This document shows, in pieces, positions 5,907-7,002 of a stretch of 7,002 nt of DNA. Source of the stretch: an uncultured Pseudobdellovibrionaceae bacterium (lineage in GTDB: Bacteria; Bdellovibrionota; Bdellovibrionia; Bdellovibrionales; Bdellovibrionaceae); assembly GCA_937900305.1 (NCBI GenBank), contig CALCCV010000225.1, positions 1 to 7,002 on the forward strand. Direction: 5' to 3'. Numbering within the stretch: the stretch's first letter is position 1; each line of letters starts with the position of its first letter. Under the pieces are notes generated by a model, which was not told the origin of the DNA, searched no databases, and saw only the letters and a list, made by a program, of their open reading frames with translations. The translations under genes and the position numbers were made by a program.

Positions 5907-5911
5907 AAGGA
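5907..5911 (+). promoter_or_regulatory. Ribosome-binding site of the hybrid kinase gene (AAGGA)
   Basis: AAGGA lies 6 bases before ATG 5918, an ideal spacing. It supports that start and the reality of the gene, which has no stop codon inside the window. Confidence 0.75.
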
Positions 5912-5917
5912 ATTTTT

Positions 5918-7002
5918 ATGCAAGAGCTTCCAAGGCGTAATGAGCTTAGCGAGGCAGAAGAGCACGTTGAAATCAATGGGCTTGGCGAGCTAGCTGACTC
6001 AGATCGCGGACTCGAGCTTATCAATGTTCTCGTCGTGGATGATCAGCCTGAAGTTCTCGAAGCGATTGGAAAATCGTTGTCATCAGAAGGCGTTTACTGC
6101 ATTCATTCGGCATCAAATGGTGAGGACGCCGTCGCGGTAGCCAAGGCCACGGATTTTGCAGTTATCGTGATGGATATCAACATGCCGGGCCTGAATGGAT
6201 TTCAAACGGCCGACAAAATTCGCGCCGGGGTGAGCAATAAATCCGTTCCGTTCATTTTTATGACGGGCATGATGGATCCAGAGTATTCGAGTCAAAGTTA
6301 TCAATTCGGGGCCGTCGATTTTTTAATCAAGCCTTTCGATATGTTCATTCTCGTCGCAAAAGTCGCCGTGTTCGCAAATTTGAAGAGGCTGCAAGGACAA
6401 ATCAAATATCAGGATGAACAGCTTCGCCGACAAGAAGCCGAGCGCCACGCTGTTGAACTTGAAGCCCTGAGAAAGTCCGGCGCTGAGAGTGTGAGATTTT
6501 TGGCGGATTCGATTCCTCACTTGTTGTTGCGATTGGATGAAAGTCTGAACGTCATCACTGCAAACGCTCGCTGGCAAGTTTATGATTCTGCCGTGGAAGA
6601 CGGGGAAATCACTGGCCCGCTTTTTCCAAGTGGCTGGCAGGAGTTAATTCCAATTGAAGATTTTGATAATTTGCACACGGCTTTGCATCAGGTGAATGAG
6701 CAGTCACCTGAAGTTGAAGTCGCGGTGCGATTACTGAGTCGACATTGTGGAGAGTGGAAACTGCGTTGGCACTGTTTGCGAGCCGTGGCCGATCAAGGCC
6801 ATTGGCTTTGCACATTTTCAGAGATACACGCGCAAAAAATGGCTGAAGAGTTTCACCGAATTGCGGAAGAAAAAGCCAATTCGGCCAATCAATCTAAGTC
6901 GCGTTTTTTAGCAAATATGAGTCACGAAATTCGAACTCCCATGAATGCGATCATTGGCTATTCAGAAATGATGATGGCGAAATCAGCCAGTTTGAGCGAT
7001 GA
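5918..7002 (+). CDS. Hybrid sensor histidine kinase with N-terminal receiver domain; 3' end outside window
   Basis: This is a two-component signalling protein, open through the window edge (361 codons visible). After an acidic N-terminus of about 33 residues comes a complete receiver domain (about 36-155): acidic pocket Asp41-Asp42, phosphoacceptor Asp86 (VIVMDINMPGLNGF), Thr116 in FMTG and Lys138 in FLIKPFD. A predicted coiled-coil linker (about 155-190) leads into a probable PAS-type sensor region (about 191-305: SIPHLLLRLDESLNVITAN at its start). A second helix (about 306-330) enters the HisKA domain, with FLANMSHEIRTPMNAIIGYSE and phosphoacceptor His336 (codon 6923-6925). The catalytic ATPase domain should follow beyond the window. 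No signal peptide or membrane span is seen, so it is probably cytoplasmic. The receiver placed ahead of the kinase suggests that an upstream phosphorelay controls it. The ligand and target are unknown. Confidence 0.95.
   Translation, partial: MQELPRRNELSEAEEHVEINGLGELADSDRGLELINVLVVDDQPEVLEAIGKSLSSEGVYCIHSASNGEDAVAVAKATDFAVIVMDINMPGLNGFQTADKIRAGVSNKSVPFIFMTGMMDPEYSSQSYQFGAVDFLIKPFDMFILVAKVAVFANLKRLQGQIKYQDEQLRRQEAERHAVELEALRKSGAESVRFLADSIPHLLLRLDESLNVITANARWQVYDSAVEDGEITGPLFPSGWQELIPIEDFDNLHTALHQVNEQSPEVEVAVRLLSRHCGEWKLRWHCLRAVADQGHWLCTFSEIHAQKMAEEFHRIAEEKANSANQSKSRFLANMSHEIRTPMNAIIGYSEMMMAKSASLSD

Overview
This 7 kb window looks like chromosomal DNA from a Gram-negative bacterium of intermediate GC, probably a Bdellovibrionota or other deltaproteobacterial-type organism. 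That placement is inferred from protein style and base composition, not proven. The TonB protein, the TonB-dependent receptor and the lipoprotein all resemble families I associate with Myxococcota and Bdellovibrionota, but the GC is well below that of typical Myxococcota. All genes lie on the + strand and are tightly packed. No gene-free stretch exceeds 150 bp. I see no tRNA, rRNA, CRISPR array or insertion sequence.

Layout: (1) 2-613, the C-terminal two thirds of porphobilinogen synthase (hemB, haem/tetrapyrrole synthesis). (2) 614-730, a 117 bp gap holding a possible 24-codon ORF. (3) 731-4863, a tightly overlapping four-gene Ton cassette: ExbB-type channel, ExbD-type channel, TonB energy transducer and a 789-residue TonB-dependent outer-membrane receptor with an N-terminal carboxypeptidase-regulatory-like domain. 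(4) 4890-5771, a 293-residue lipoprotein of unknown function, 26 bp after the receptor and probably in the same operon. (5) 5772-5917, an intergenic region with two inverted repeats, one of which reads as an intrinsic terminator on the minus strand. (6) 5918 to the window edge, a hybrid sensor kinase that begins with a receiver domain, followed by a PAS-like region and a HisKA phosphoacceptor helix; it is cut by the end of the window.

How the genes work together: the ExbB/ExbD pair should use the proton-motive force to energise TonB. TonB reaches across the periplasm and opens the receptor encoded next to it. The lipoprotein is a candidate accessory subunit for capturing or handling the substrate, which the sequence does not reveal. 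The receiver-kinase follows a structured gap and is probably a separate transcription unit. Nothing in the sequence ties it directly to the Ton genes.

Most notable details: all four Ton genes appear to use non-ATG starts; tonB carries a strong Shine-Dalgarno sequence with no usable in-frame start after it; ExbB has Gln where the E. coli protein has the functionally important Glu176; HemB has an Asp-type metal site with an unusual Asp; and the hairpin at 5839-5877 points against every gene in the window.
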